Below are positions 28,053 to 34,041 of a stretch of DNA of 34,041 bases, one piece after another (within the stretch, counting starts at the first letter, position 1; the number at the start of each line of letters is the position of its first letter). The notes beneath the pieces were generated by a model. That model did not search any database. It had not been told where the DNA came from and worked only from the letters and a program-made list of their open reading frames with translations. Source of the DNA: a virus; the IMG/VR virus record IMGVR_UViG_3300019754_000012, positions 1-34,041 of that record. One strand, 5' to 3'. A program made the translations under genes and the position numbers.

Positions 28053-28577
28053 ATGAAAAAAATTGATAAATATTACAAATTATTAGAATTGTTTGACGAC
28101 TGTCAAGAAAAAGCAACAATTGCGATCCGTGATCTAGCTGGTTGTAGTTTTAGAACTGCTAAGATTCGTAATATTATCACAAACCCACGATATACGGGTA
28201 TTAATGAGAACTTCAATGAAATAGTAGAGTATATAGATAAGCTACTAAGAATGTATGAGGATGAGCCTGAAAAGATAGAGAACTTCTTAAAAGATAAAGA
28301 TAATATTTTAAGTGATGATTATATCTTTACATTAGAAGAACTTGACACGGATGGATTAAATAAATACAAAGAAGAGATGGGAATACTTGGAATATCAGAT
28401 AAGTTAATGGAATATCTATTTGCAAGAGAGATAACTCTACAAGATAAAGCAAATAAAGCAATAGTTAAAAGAGATGTAACAATAGAAGATCAAAGCAATA
28501 GATTAAAAGCAAAAGACGCTTTAATTAAAAAGCTGAGAAGCGAAAAAGCAACACAAAAAAGATTAAAAATAATATAG
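28053..28577 (+). CDS. Unknown protein, 174 aa
   Basis: Acidic helical protein: MKKIDKYYKLLELFDDCQEK, then FRTAKIRNIITNPRYTGINE and a long C-terminal coiled coil (VTIEDQSNRLKAKDALIKKL). No catalytic motif seen. Precedes a small non-coding gap with TATAAT at 28612-28617. Confidence 0.7.
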   Translation: MKKIDKYYKLLELFDDCQEKATIAIRDLAGCSFRTAKIRNIITNPRYTGINENFNEIVEYIDKLLRMYEDEPEKIENFLKDKDNILSDDYIFTLEELDTDGLNKYKEEMGILGISDKLMEYLFAREITLQDKANKAIVKRDVTIEDQSNRLKAKDALIKKLRSEKATQKRLKII

Positions 28578-28631
28578 TTTTAGTGAATAGAGATAAGATA
28601 TTTACTAAAGTTATAATTTAAAGGATAAAGA

Positions 28632-28868
28632 GTGAAAGTAGGTAAAACATTTCCTATGTATATAGGAGTAACAGAAAAAGAAAAAGATTTTATCGAAGAG
28701 ATAGATATAAAAGAAGATGGGCAAAATGACTTAGAAATATCTTTAAATATTATAAGAGATAATTTAGTGAAAGAGAAAATAAAAGGTATAACTACAAACA
28801 TATCTCAGCTGCCAGACTATAAAAAAAGAGGTTATGTTACGAGATTTATTTTTACAAAAGTATCATAA
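28632..28868 (+). CDS. Unknown protein, 78 aa
   Basis: GTG start at 28632 behind AAAGGATAAAGA. Product MKVGKTFPMYIGVTEKEKDF and strand/helix alternation to RFIFTKVS. Possible promoter TATAAT at 28612-28617. Family unknown. Confidence 0.65.
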   Translation: MKVGKTFPMYIGVTEKEKDFIEEIDIKEDGQNDLEISLNIIRDNLVKEKIKGITTNISQLPDYKKRGYVTRFIFTKVS

Positions 28869-28878
28869 AGGATAAGAA

Positions 28879-29103
28879 ATGAAAACATCAACGATAGAAT
28901 ATTGCAATAGATGCAAGAGAGATACAATACACTACGGAGAGAAACATAAGTTTAGCTGGGTATTACACTTCATTATGTTTATACTAACTGGCTTTATATG
29001 GGTAATTCCTTTTATATTTTACTATATGGCTAAAAAAGATAAGCTTTATAATTTAAAATGTGCTAGTTGTGCTGCAAGAGTAAAGGATGAAAATGAAAGA
29101 TAA
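28879..29103 (+). CDS. Zinc-ribbon protein with membrane segment, 74 aa
   Basis: CNRC (9-12) and CASC (about 61-64) flank a long hydrophobic stretch (about 26-50, WVLHFIMFILTGFIWVIPFI). Two CxxC knuckles around a membrane segment recall LITAF-like and small bacterial zinc-ribbon membrane proteins. Leader AAAGGATAAGAA. Function unknown. Confidence 0.7.
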   Translation: MKTSTIEYCNRCKRDTIHYGEKHKFSWVLHFIMFILTGFIWVIPFIFYYMAKKDKLYNLKCASCAARVKDENER

Positions 29104-29272
29104 ATATATATCACTAAGGTTATTTACTTATGCAAGAGTAAAGGATGTCCGTTACTTAGAGATACTTAATTGTAAAGTATATATACGAGTAGGCGATGAC
29201 ATTCTATTATTTAATCACTTCCATATAAAAGGTAAGCGAAAAGATTTGAAAGGTTTTGGAGATGATGTTTGA
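29093..29272 (+). CDS. Small basic protein, 59 aa
   Basis: Two possible ATGs; 29093 has AAAGG at 6 bases, so I choose it over 29087. Product MKDKYISLRLFTYARVKDVR then strands (VYIRVGDDILLFNHFHIK). Overlaps neighbours on both sides. Confidence 0.6.
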   Translation: MKDKYISLRLFTYARVKDVRYLEILNCKVYIRVGDDILLFNHFHIKGKRKDLKGFGDDV

Positions 29273-29366
29273 TATTTTAATATCGTTAGTAATATTTGCA
29301 CTATGGATAAAGAACAGTTATGTTGAGAATGAATTACAAGAGTTAAAAGATGATTTAGGAGCTTAA
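29262..29366 (+). CDS. Small single-TM protein, 34 aa
   Basis: ATG at 29262 (or 29265, same frame). MMFDILISLVIFALWIKNSY is one TM helix, then an acidic amphipathic tail (VENELQELKDDLGA). Last gene before the packaging genes; resembles tiny phage membrane proteins of unknown role. Confidence 0.5.
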   Translation: MMFDILISLVIFALWIKNSYVENELQELKDDLGA

Positions 29367-29372
29367 GAATAT

Positions 29373-29969
29373 ATGGCTAAATTAACAGATACGCAAAAAG
29401 AAGAACTAAAGCTATTAAGTATTGAAGTAGATGAGAACAATAAAAAGAAATACACACAGCAACAATTAGCAGATAAATTTGGAATATCTAAAGGAATGGT
29501 TAATAGATACATACAACCAAAAGTAAACAAAGTAAACAAAATTATAGACGATGAAGTTAGTATTCATCGTGATTATAAAAAATTACAAGAAGAAAAAAGT
29601 AAACATTTGACAAAAAGTGAACAAATTGAAGTAAACAAACAGGTAGAAAGTAAACTTTATGCAGAAAGGTTAATCAATAGTGTTGTAATTAATTCCCTAG
29701 CTGCAAACAATAATATATTAGAAGAGGGTTATGTTGAAGATAAAATCAATGTAGGAGATGGGATGCAAAAGTTTGAGAAGAGAAAAATTAATACAAGCGA
29801 TACATTGAATATATTAAATGGTACAGACAAAGCTTCAATTACCCTAGGAGTTAATCAAAGACACGCTAACAGTCAAATACAAGTAAATAACTCAAACACC
29901 CAGCAAAGCCTAGAACTTAATCAAGAAATAGTGTCAAACACATTAAAGAACTTTGAAGATGAGTATTAA
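29373..29969 (+). CDS. Terminase small subunit
   Basis: 198 aa. N-terminal HTH YTQQQLADKFGISKGMVNRY (about 27-46) for binding the packaging site, a central coiled coil (HRDYKKLQEEKSKHLTKSEQ) for oligomer formation and a C-terminal SLELNQEIVSNTLKNFEDEY that would contact the large subunit. It overlaps the large-subunit gene by 11 bases. The coding sequence carries five AGTAAAC repeats, a possible packaging-initiation site. Identity rests on HTH plus position upstream of terL. Confidence 0.85.
   Translation: MAKLTDTQKEELKLLSIEVDENNKKKYTQQQLADKFGISKGMVNRYIQPKVNKVNKIIDDEVSIHRDYKKLQEEKSKHLTKSEQIEVNKQVESKLYAERLINSVVINSLAANNNILEEGYVEDKINVGDGMQKFEKRKINTSDTLNILNGTDKASITLGVNQRHANSQIQVNNSNTQQSLELNQEIVSNTLKNFEDEY
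29522..29655 (+). repeat. Cluster of AGTAAAC repeats within the small terminase gene
   Basis: AGTAAAC at 29522, 29531, 29598, 29630 and 29649, with AGTGAAC at 29616. The last four lie within 60 bp. The 7-mer is repeated in the same orientation and fits the 'pac site within terS' pattern of headful-packaging phages. Partly explained by VNK codons. Confidence 0.55.
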
Positions 29970-31368
29970 CCTAACGGCACTTAGGGAGATACTCTTACAA
30001 GATTTCATCCGTTATTTAAGATGGAGCTTTAAAACCAAATACAACTCAAAAGTAATACTAACAGAATCACATATAAGTATATGCAAAAAGCTAATAGAAG
30101 TGTATAGGGGAAATATAAAAAAGCTAGTTATCAATATGCCACCAAGAGCTGGTAAAACTGAAATAGTAAATACTTTCATCGAATGGACCATAACAAAACA
30201 CCCACAAGCTAAATACATAATGACATCATATTCAGACACACTCGTTTCTAATTCATCGCAACAGATAAGAGATATGATGAACTCTCAAGAGCATAAATCA
30301 ATGTTTGGGGTAGATACTAAAAAAGATACTCAATCAAAGAAATTATGGAAAACAAATAAAAACGGTGGAGTATATGCTGTTTCATCTTTTGGGCAGATAA
30401 CAGGACACGGTGCTGGATTAAAGAGTTCTGATGATTGGGGCGGTTGCATTATAGTAGATGATCCACTAAAGCCTGACGATGCCAATTCACTTCTTAAGCT
30501 AGAAAAAGTAAAAGAGTGGTACGAAACAACTTTATCCAATAGGGTAAATAATCCAAATGTACCAATAATAATAATTATGCAGCGACTACACACAGATGAT
30601 CTTGTTGGTTGCATAGAGCAGAACTTATTTAAAGACTTAAAAGAATGGGAATTTTTAAGAGTAAAAGCTTTTGATGAAGATGATAAAATATCTTTTTGGG
30701 AAGAGTTCTATCCTACTGAAAGATTACTACAAATGAGAGATTCTAACAAGTCTTATTTTTATTCACAATTTCAGCAAGAGCCAGTTATTAAAGGTGGTAA
30801 CCTGATGAAGTATGACTGGTTTAAATGGTGGACTGTATTACCAAATTTAACACACTTAATCATAACTGTAGATACAGCACAAAAGACAAAAGAAGTAAAT
30901 GATTATACAGTTATGCAATGCTGGGGTGTTTCTAAGAGTAATGATATTTATTTACTTGATATGATAAGAGATAAATTTGAAGCACCTCAACTAAGGCAAA
31001 CAGCAAAAACCTTTTATAACAAATGGGATAACTACAAACAGGATAATCGAAAAGTATCGTTACGAAAGTTTTACATAGAAGATAAGTCAAGTGGTAGTTC
31101 ACTAATACAAGATTTAAAGCAAGATAAGCTAAAGATAGGGGCTATTCAAAGGAACACGGATAAAATATCAAGAGTAATGGACTTTTCGCCACATATAGAA
31201 GCTGGTAGAGTTTATTTAAATGAAAATATAAACGATATACAAGAACTTATTAATGAGTCATTAGCCTTTCCAAATGGGAAACACGATGACGCAATCGACC
31301 CTATGATGGACGCTATAGAATTAACACAAGTCAAATCACAAGGCTATACATCCTCAATGTTCGACTAG
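29959..31368 (+). CDS. Terminase large subunit
   Basis: 469 aa. ATP motor: Walker A MPPRAGKT (60-67), Walker B CIIVDDP (163-169) and coupling segment SNRVNNPNVPIIIIMQRLHT. RNase-H-like nuclease: IITVDTAQ (first Asp near 305), EDKSSGSSL, and KHDDAIDPMMDAI near the C-terminus. Normal length. It packages DNA into the procapsid and cuts it. The in-frame TTG at 29953 is an alternative start; ATG 29959 is preferred. The type resembles gp17/Terminase_6 nuclease ends. Confidence 0.95.
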   Translation: MSINLTALREILLQDFIRYLRWSFKTKYNSKVILTESHISICKKLIEVYRGNIKKLVINMPPRAGKTEIVNTFIEWTITKHPQAKYIMTSYSDTLVSNSSQQIRDMMNSQEHKSMFGVDTKKDTQSKKLWKTNKNGGVYAVSSFGQITGHGAGLKSSDDWGGCIIVDDPLKPDDANSLLKLEKVKEWYETTLSNRVNNPNVPIIIIMQRLHTDDLVGCIEQNLFKDLKEWEFLRVKAFDEDDKISFWEEFYPTERLLQMRDSNKSYFYSQFQQEPVIKGGNLMKYDWFKWWTVLPNLTHLIITVDTAQKTKEVNDYTVMQCWGVSKSNDIYLLDMIRDKFEAPQLRQTAKTFYNKWDNYKQDNRKVSLRKFYIEDKSSGSSLIQDLKQDKLKIGAIQRNTDKISRVMDFSPHIEAGRVYLNENINDIQELINESLAFPNGKHDDAIDPMMDAIELTQVKSQGYTSSMFD

Positions 31369-31393
31369 TAACAACTAGTAACCACAAGTAACA
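31364..31393 (+). repeat. Three 10-bp direct repeats after the large terminase gene
   Basis: ACTAGTAACA, ACTAGTAACC and ACAAGTAACA in tandem at 31364-31393, beginning at the terL stop codon. Function unknown; it may be a regulatory or packaging-related site. Confidence 0.65.
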
Positions 31394-31429
31394 ACATAAT
31401 AAATTTAAAAGCAAATTTAACTAAAAATA

Positions 31430-31458
31430 TAGACTTATTTTAAATCATATTGTATAGT
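31430..31458 (+). promoter_or_regulatory. Moron promoter TAGACT-17-TATAGT
   Basis: TAGACT (31430-31435), 17 bp, TATAGT (31453-31458). Same -10 as the region B moron promoter. Leader AAAAAGGATAAAAAG before ATG 31478. Confidence 0.65.
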
Positions 31459-31477
31459 AAATAAAAAGGATAAAAAG

Positions 31478-31930
31478 ATGAACAAATCAATAGAATTTAT
31501 ACAATCACAAATAGAAGCATATGAGAATGGGGCTACGATGTTTATGTTTCCTTGTGTTCATTCAAAATTTGAAATGATAGCAATGAACGATAATTTTTAT
31601 GTTGAAAATTACTCTCCACTTCAAATAGGAGATAAAAACATAAAAATTAAAGAAAAGTTTACAATGATAGTAAATGATATTTGTGAAGTTAAAAATTGTG
31701 CTTCTAAAATGACAAAAGAACAAAGCAGATACACTCTAAAAGAAATACTAAATGTAAAGATTGTAAAAGTGCAAGATATATTATATGAAAATAGTGAATG
31801 GATGAAAATTAATCCTCACGGAAGTTGTGGAATGAATGATATGTTTTATAATAAAATACTAAAAGAACAAAATATAAACAGAACATACGAAGATAACGAC
31901 TATTTATTTTTAGTGGAGATTAAAAGATAA
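31478..31930 (+). CDS. Accessory (moron) protein between terminase and portal, 150 aa
   Basis: Own promoter and AAAAAGGATAAAAAG leader. Contains MFMFPCVHSKFEMIAMNDNF, then SPLQIGDKNIKIKEKFT and ILNVKIVKVQDI. The 'GDk..ikE.' strand and flanking order faintly resemble ASCH-domain RNA-binding proteins, but the match is weak. Cys at 26, 73, 78 and 117. Located between terL and portal, where structural genes are normally adjacent, so it is an insertion. Confidence 0.72.
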   Translation: MNKSIEFIQSQIEAYENGATMFMFPCVHSKFEMIAMNDNFYVENYSPLQIGDKNIKIKEKFTMIVNDICEVKNCASKMTKEQSRYTLKEILNVKIVKVQDILYENSEWMKINPHGSCGMNDMFYNKILKEQNINRTYEDNDYLFLVEIKR

Positions 31931-31938
31931 GTCTTAAT

Positions 31939-31957
31939 TTTAGATATAATTAAAATA
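31939..31957 (+). promoter_or_regulatory. Late-type promoter before the portal gene
   Basis: TTTAGATATAATTAA with TATAAT at 31945-31950, nearly the same as TTTAGATATAATTTAA before the hub gene (6284-6297). No clear -35. It restores transcription of head genes after the moron. Confidence 0.55.
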
Positions 31958-31970
31958 AAAAAGGCTATAG

Positions 31971-33293
31971 ATGAGTTTACATAGCAGAATAACAAATAAA
32001 ACAACAGACGGATTTAACAATGTGTTTAAAAGTATCGGTAGTCAAAAAGATGTAACAACCAATACGACCTACTCACGGAATCCGTACATATCATTAGACT
32101 ACAACAAATGTAACGGACTGTATACAAATTCATTAGCTGGTAAAGCGGTTGATATTCCAGTAGAAGACGCTTTTCGTGGTGGGCGTGAGTTAATATGTGA
32201 AGATACCGATACGATTGAAGATTATAATGACTATTTAGATGATATTTGCATTGACGAAAAGCTAATGAATGCGATGAAGTGGTCTAAGATATTTGGTAGT
32301 GCTGTATTGGTTATCGTTAGTGAAGATGATGAAATGGATCAGCCTTTAATTGTAGATAACATCAAGAAAGGCGATGTAAAAAGAATCATCGCATTAGATA
32401 GATGGCAAATGTATAGTACAGATATTAATCGCAATCCTTTAGATGATAGTTTCCTAGAACCATACTACTACTATGCGACAAGAACATCAACAGCAATACA
32501 TCACACAAGAGTAATTAAGCTTGATGGATTAACTACAACTCTATACGATAAAGAAGTACTGAACGGATGGGGTCTGTCTATATATGAAAGATTATACAAA
32601 GATATTATGAACGCCCAAATGTCGCCTGACTTATTAATCAACTTATTAGTTCAATCAAACTTAGATGTTTTTCACTTAGAGAATTTTAACGATACTTTAA
32701 CAAATAATGATGATTTAATTACAAAGCGTTTGCAATATGCTCAAATGGGTAAATCTGTATTTAATGGGTTGATGTTAGATAAAGAAGATAATTATACAAA
32801 CATAGCTAAGAACTTTAGCGGTCTTGATTCTATACACGATATATTTATTAATCTTGTATGTGGAAGTGCTGAAATACCAAAGACTCGTTTTATGGGTGAA
32901 CAATCTGCTGGTTTAGGCAACGAGGGTGCTGGAGATATGAAAATCTACTATGATAGAATCGAAGCTAAAGAGCGTAACCAGTTAAGAAAAGTATATAACT
33001 ATCTTGATCCAATTCTTACTAAGTCAAGATATGGTGATGTGCTAGATTTTGATTTTACATTCGGTTCACTATTCCAAATGACTGACGCCCAAAAATCAGA
33101 GATTAGAAATAAAGACGCACAAACAAATCAAATCTATATGACTAATGGAGTTATAACACCTTTAGAAGCTAAAGAATCATTGATAAAAGATGATTTATAT
33201 TCTACTATTACAAGTGAAAGCGTAAGTGAAGAGAGTGATTTACTTAGAGAGATTAATAGCATAGAAGAACCATTTAATGAATCTAATAAATAA
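31971..33293 (+). CDS. Portal protein (DUF1073 type)
   Basis: 440 aa. N-terminal YNKCNGLYTNSLAGKAVDIP, then EDAFRGGREL, WSKIFGSAVLVIV and IIALDRWQMY, all typical of DUF1073 portals. C-terminal VCGSAEIPKTRFMGEQSAGL and GNEGAGDMKIYYDRIEAKER are the family hallmark ('lcgs.eIP.TrLfG.sp.Gl.stGe.d...Yyd.i'). Forms the 12-subunit vertex through which DNA passes. NCBI names for this family may mention anti-CBASS Acb1; there is no such extra domain here, as the protein ends soon after the portal core. Confidence 0.92.
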   Translation: MSLHSRITNKTTDGFNNVFKSIGSQKDVTTNTTYSRNPYISLDYNKCNGLYTNSLAGKAVDIPVEDAFRGGRELICEDTDTIEDYNDYLDDICIDEKLMNAMKWSKIFGSAVLVIVSEDDEMDQPLIVDNIKKGDVKRIIALDRWQMYSTDINRNPLDDSFLEPYYYYATRTSTAIHHTRVIKLDGLTTTLYDKEVLNGWGLSIYERLYKDIMNAQMSPDLLINLLVQSNLDVFHLENFNDTLTNNDDLITKRLQYAQMGKSVFNGLMLDKEDNYTNIAKNFSGLDSIHDIFINLVCGSAEIPKTRFMGEQSAGLGNEGAGDMKIYYDRIEAKERNQLRKVYNYLDPILTKSRYGDVLDFDFTFGSLFQMTDAQKSEIRNKDAQTNQIYMTNGVITPLEAKESLIKDDLYSTITSESVSEESDLLREINSIEEPFNESNK

Positions 33294-34041
33294 CATAGTA
33301 GAAAACAAAAAACTAACAGCAAAACAAGCTGACAAAGTAACACTAGAAATTAAAGAGCCTAGTGTTATATCTGCACAGTATTTAAAAGAGTTAAAAAAGC
33401 TATCTAAAAGCCTAAAGAATGATATTAGAAATATATTACTACCAGCTATCAAAGAAACTCCAACAATCGGAAGTAATGATAGTGTATTTCAAATAATGTC
33501 TGCTATGGCTTTGTTACAATCTAAATATTCGAATATATTAGCGTTTTCTTTACCAGTCGCAAATAGTGTCGTTAAGTCAGTAGAAGCTTATAATAAAAAC
33601 GCTTTTACTAAGAAGAGTGAATCTCAACTAGGTGTTAATTTAGAGAGCGTGTTAAATCAAAACAATTTAGGCGAAATAATAAACCTACAAACACAAAAGC
33701 AAGTCGGATTAATACGATCTATTCCCGAAGAGTTTTTAAAGAATATTGAGGTTATCGTAACTAACGGAGTGAGTGAGGGTTTAAGTTACAAAGAGATCGA
33801 AAGACAGATAAAAGGGATTAAAAATATTAGTTCAGTTTTTGGTAAGTTAGACTCAAGAATAAAAACAATAGCAAGAAGTGAGATAGGGACCATTAACGGA
33901 ACTATGAATAAACAGCGACAACAAAGTGCAGGAATATCTATTTATAAATGGAGTACATCAGGTGATGAAAAGGTAAGGACAAGTCACAAAGTATTAGATA
34001 ACAAGTATTGCAGCTGGAATGACGCTACAGTATATGCAGAT
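33277..34041 (+). CDS. MuF-type head morphogenesis protein (SPP1 gp7-like), partial
   Basis: ATG 33277 overlaps the portal end by 17 bases; 255 codons are open to the window end, C-terminus missing. The N-terminal half is helical (QYLKELKKLSKSLKNDIRNI). The MuF core is recognisable at the end: IKTIARSEIGTINGTMNKQR, ISIYKWSTSGDEKVRTSHKV and NKYCSWNDA ('tiaRtE....n', 'y.W.ts.DerVR..H'). Minor head protein that stays with the portal and may be ejected. Confidence 0.9.
   Translation, partial: MNLINNIVENKKLTAKQADKVTLEIKEPSVISAQYLKELKKLSKSLKNDIRNILLPAIKETPTIGSNDSVFQIMSAMALLQSKYSNILAFSLPVANSVVKSVEAYNKNAFTKKSESQLGVNLESVLNQNNLGEIINLQTQKQVGLIRSIPEEFLKNIEVIVTNGVSEGLSYKEIERQIKGIKNISSVFGKLDSRIKTIARSEIGTINGTMNKQRQQSAGISIYKWSTSGDEKVRTSHKVLDNKYCSWNDATVYAD

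Noticed and set aside
31364-31393. CRISPR-like array
   Set aside because: Only three contiguous 10-bp units without spacers.
31971-33293. Anti-CBASS Acb1 protein
   Set aside because: The sequence is a DUF1073 portal without an added Acb1 phosphodiesterase domain (no paired HxT motifs seen).

Overview
The window is a contiguous piece of a tailed, contractile-tail (myovirus-type) bacteriophage genome, or an intact prophage-like copy of one. It starts inside a tail structural gene and ends inside a MuF-type head gene. DNA is strongly A+T-rich (roughly 30% G+C by eye). Genes use the standard code, Shine-Dalgarno leaders of the AAAGGA type and sigma70-like promoters (TTGA..-17-TATAAT). An outer-membrane spanin lipoprotein implies a Gram-negative host. 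An A+T-rich Gram-negative such as a Campylobacterota member (Arcobacter-like) is my best guess, but host assignment is inference only. No integrase, transposase, excisionase or CI-type repressor is recognisable. The missing part would be the remaining head genes plus sheath and tube, so the phage is probably about 40 kb and may be virulent.

Layout. (1) 1-14244, mostly + strand: tail end of a tail gene, tail assembly chaperones, tape measure, Dit-like protein, baseplate plug, hub, spike, gp46-like wedge, J-like baseplate protein, DUF2612 protein, tail fibre, a run of tiny ORFs, then a lysis cassette (TM protein, overlapping inner and outer spanins, holin candidate, signal-peptide transglycosylase). 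This late block is interrupted three times by minus-strand accessory ('moron') units at 796-1620, 3027-3878 and 5048-6333. One carries a beta-class DNA adenine/N4-cytosine methyltransferase. Each unit ends in a closely similar divergent promoter region and a shared TATTAC(A/G)AAAGGTAACA leader in front of the next late gene. (2) 14241-19012, minus strand: an early recombination block with ERF annealase, Gp157-like protein, SSB, HNH nuclease, YopX-like protein and many tiny genes, each behind an AAAGGATAAG leader. (3) 19013-19172: a divergent control region with palindromes. (4) 19173-29366, + strand: early/middle genes including a DUF3560 protein, a winged-helix-like HTH protein, a structured RNA leader behind a very good promoter (20992-21171), a DUF6291 replication-type protein with internal 11-bp iterons, a DnaB-like helicase, a phage-type C5-cytosine methyltransferase, a second YopX protein, a DUF1064 resolvase-like nuclease and many small zinc-binding or unknown proteins. 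(5) 29373-34041, + strand: terminase small and large subunits, a promoter-equipped moron, portal (DUF1073) and the start of a MuF head protein.

How it fits together. The two early blocks diverge from 19.1 kb and supply replication (DUF6291 protein plus DnaB helicase, SSB), annealing recombination (ERF, Gp157) and resolution (DUF1064). Packaging and head genes follow the + early block, and tail and lysis genes follow the head genes across the window ends if the genome is circular or permuted. Two unrelated DNA methyltransferases without partner nucleases suggest modification as protection against host restriction. The most unusual elements are the leader RNA at 21.05-21.17 kb, with nested and crossing inverted repeats, and the repeated divergent-promoter moron cassettes.
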